Positions 61,993-64,000 of a stretch of 64,000 bases of DNA are shown here, piece after piece; the first letter of the stretch is position 1; every line of letters starts with the position of its first letter. This DNA is from Oscillatoriales cyanobacterium M59_W2019_021 (GTDB lineage: Bacteria > Cyanobacteriota > Cyanobacteriia > Cyanobacteriales > Geitlerinemataceae): contig DVED01000130.1 of NCBI GenBank assembly GCA_015295945.1, forward strand, positions 1 to 64,000. Reading direction: 5' to 3'. Below the pieces are notes generated by a model. The model had not been told where the DNA came from and made no database searches. It saw only the letters and a list, made by a program, of their open reading frames with translations. The position numbers were made by a program, and so were the translations under genes.

Positions 61993-63264
61993 TCAACACC
62001 CACCCGCATCTCGGTTCGCAGTTAAACCTCCATTACCCATTACCCATTCTTGATCGAATTGTTCTACGCAACGGACGAACAATTCCACCCCCATCGCCAG
62101 CACTGTTTCGTCGAAATCGAACCGGGGATGGTGATGGGGATAGGCGAGATCTCGTTCCGGATTGGCAGAACCGAGGAAGAAGTAGCATCCCGGTACTTCT
62201 TGGAGGAAGAACGACATATCTTCGCCTCCCATGGTTTGGCAGTTGGGGACGATGCCGAGGGGAGTTTCGATAACTTTTTCAGCGATCGATCGCACGAAAT
62301 TTGCCATGCGATCGTCGTTAATCGTCGGTGGATAATATTGACTGTACTCGAAACGATAAGCTGCCCCAAAACTGTGGCAAATTCCGGCAATCACCTGCTC
62401 GATTTTCTCTGGGAAAAAGCCGTCGAAATGGGGCTGGAAATAGCGTACCGTTCCACTTAACTGGGCAGAATCGGCAATGACGTTACACGCCGTTCCCGCG
62501 TGGAATTCTCCCACCGTCACCACCGCCGACTCAATGGGATCGACATTGCGGGAAACAATGGTTTGCAAAGCGGAGACAATTTGCGCGGCAACGACGATTG
62601 AATCGATCGTCTGTTGGGGAATCGCCCCGTGTCCCCCTTTTCCCAAAATCGTACAGCGAAACACCTCAACCGCAGCCATTAATGCTCCGCTTCGCACCCC
62701 CACCGTTCCCAGGGGAAGCTGATTCCACAGGTGCAACCCGATAATGGCATCGACATCCGGATTTTTCAACACCCCAGCTTGAATCATCGGTTTTGCTCCG
62801 CCGGGTCCTTCTTCAGCGGGTTGAAAGAGAATTTTCACCGTTCCCTTAAAGTGGCGATGTTGGGACAGATAGTACGCCGTTCCCAAGGCAATGGTGATAT
62901 GTCCGTCATGACCGCAAGCGTGCATCTTGCCGTCGTGTTGCGATTTGTACGGAACGTCGTTTTCCTCTTGGATGGGGAGGGCATCCATATCGGCGCGAAT
63001 GGCGAAGACCGATCCCGGTTGCGTTCCGGTGAGGGTGGCAACGATTCCCGTTTCGGCAATTCCGGTTTCGTGGGGAATCTGCCACTCTCGAAGTTTTTCG
63101 GCAATAAATTCAGCGGTGAGGCGTTCTTGAAATGCGAGTTCTGGTTGTTGGTGCAATTGGCGCCGCCATTGGACGAGGAGGGGTTGGAGGGCGCGAATTT
63201 CCGGGCGCAATCGATCGTGCAGAGTCGATGTAGAGAGGGGAGAGAGTAGAGAGGAGAAAGTCAT
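61993..63264 (-). CDS. M20-family amidohydrolase (IAA-amino acid hydrolase/hippurate hydrolase-like)
   Basis: RRQLHQQPELAFQE, IRADMDALPIQE, HACGHDGH, FQPAEEGPGGAK; start at 63264. Confidence 0.94.
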   Translation of the reverse strand: MTFSSLLSPLSTSTLHDRLRPEIRALQPLLVQWRRQLHQQPELAFQERLTAEFIAEKLREWQIPHETGIAETGIVATLTGTQPGSVFAIRADMDALPIQEENDVPYKSQHDGKMHACGHDGHITIALGTAYYLSQHRHFKGTVKILFQPAEEGPGGAKPMIQAGVLKNPDVDAIIGLHLWNQLPLGTVGVRSGALMAAVEVFRCTILGKGGHGAIPQQTIDSIVVAAQIVSALQTIVSRNVDPIESAVVTVGEFHAGTACNVIADSAQLSGTVRYFQPHFDGFFPEKIEQVIAGICHSFGAAYRFEYSQYYPPTINDDRMANFVRSIAEKVIETPLGIVPNCQTMGGEDMSFFLQEVPGCYFFLGSANPERDLAYPHHHPRFDFDETVLAMGVELFVRCVEQFDQEWVMGNGGLTANRDAGGC

Positions 63265-63437
63265 TCGAGTCGAGCATCCTGTCTTTTCTCCATTATGGGG
63301 CTGAGTGGGCAATTCGGATGTCTCGAGTTTGGGTAAATTCGAGTCGGGGTTCAAGTTGACGCCCCAGCATCCCCAGATCTATTCCCACCAGGAACGGAGC
63401 TAGAGAAGGAGGTCGCCCACCCGAAGACAGAGCGAGC

Positions 63438-63635
63438 TTATTCACCCTGGAAATGGGGTTCGATGCCCCATTGGTGTTTTAACAGATGTTTGTAGGTGGC
63501 TTCCCGCAACATCATTTGTTCGTAGAGCTTCAGGAGAAAGTGTTGGGCTTGCTCCCGAGTCATTTTCTCCACTTGCGTTTCAAACGATCGCAAGTTGAAT
63601 TGCTGTTCCAAGCTGAGTTCGATGGGATTGTTCAT
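63438..63635 (-). CDS. nblA: Phycobilisome degradation protein NblA
   Basis: ELSLEQQFNLRSFETQVEKMTREQAQHFLLKLYEQMMLREATYKHLLKHQWG. Confidence 0.95.
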   Translation of the reverse strand: MNNPIELSLEQQFNLRSFETQVEKMTREQAQHFLLKLYEQMMLREATYKHLLKHQWGIEPHFQGE

Positions 63636-63743
63636 GGTTTTGACTCCTTCGAGCAGAATTGGACTTCTAGCAGTGCTGCCTTCCGATCGATTCTCTGGGT
63701 TTCCAGGGGGTAAAATGAGCGATCGAAGGTTTCCACCTGCTAG

Positions 63744-63762
63744 TTGTTACAGAGTATAACAA
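63744..63762. promoter_or_regulatory. Palindrome TTGTTA-N7-TAACAA overlapping a TATACT -10-like element upstream of nblA
   Basis: Direct reading, about 110 bp 5' of the nblA ATG. Confidence 0.4.
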
Positions 63763-64000
63763 ATGTTTGACAAAACAACCATAGTTTGTATGTATCAATA
63801 ACTACACATCTCCAAATTTTCGATCCGGACACGGGTACTTTTACCAATTTGTCAATGGTAAATTTGCTCGTCACGAACGAAATGGAAGGTTATGGCAGAA
63901 GGGGGTGAAGAGGTGAGGGAGAAGAAAGCAGAGGGAGCTGGGGAAGCCGGGGAAGCTGGGGGAGAAAAGCGACTAGCAAGTCCCCAAATGACCAATGACC

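Overview
The window is 64 kb of chromosome from what looks like a filamentous cyanobacterium: HIP1-like GCGATCGC/CGATCG sites are dense, and the genes include flv1/flv3, crtP-crtB, a CruA-type lycopene cyclase, nblA and an nblB-like gene, a nitrate-reductase-associated protein and dnaK. Most genes are housekeeping or metabolic. I see one tRNA (Glu-UUC), no rRNA and no CRISPR array. The most interesting signals are: (1) a decayed lasso-peptide locus of the kinase/nucleotidyltransferase (paeninodin) type, with B1, B2 and kinase::transporter remnants but no precursor or cyclase; (2) a modular family of intergenic repeats whose units supply start or stop codons to neighbouring genes and form G4/telomere-like tracts; (3) four hexamers at exact 11-bp spacing in the divergent mntA/mntC control region, with the permease gene about 8 kb away; (4) a pentapeptide-repeat/GST fusion; (5) an 8-nt-overlapping pair of an SPL-like radical SAM protein and a methyltransferase-like protein; (6) a short unannotated membrane ORF upstream of cobA; (7) several gene relics (a dsRBD/HEPN-like scar, an internally deleted Uma2, a HisKA-only kinase fragment). 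All assignments come from reading sequence and motifs only; no database search was run.
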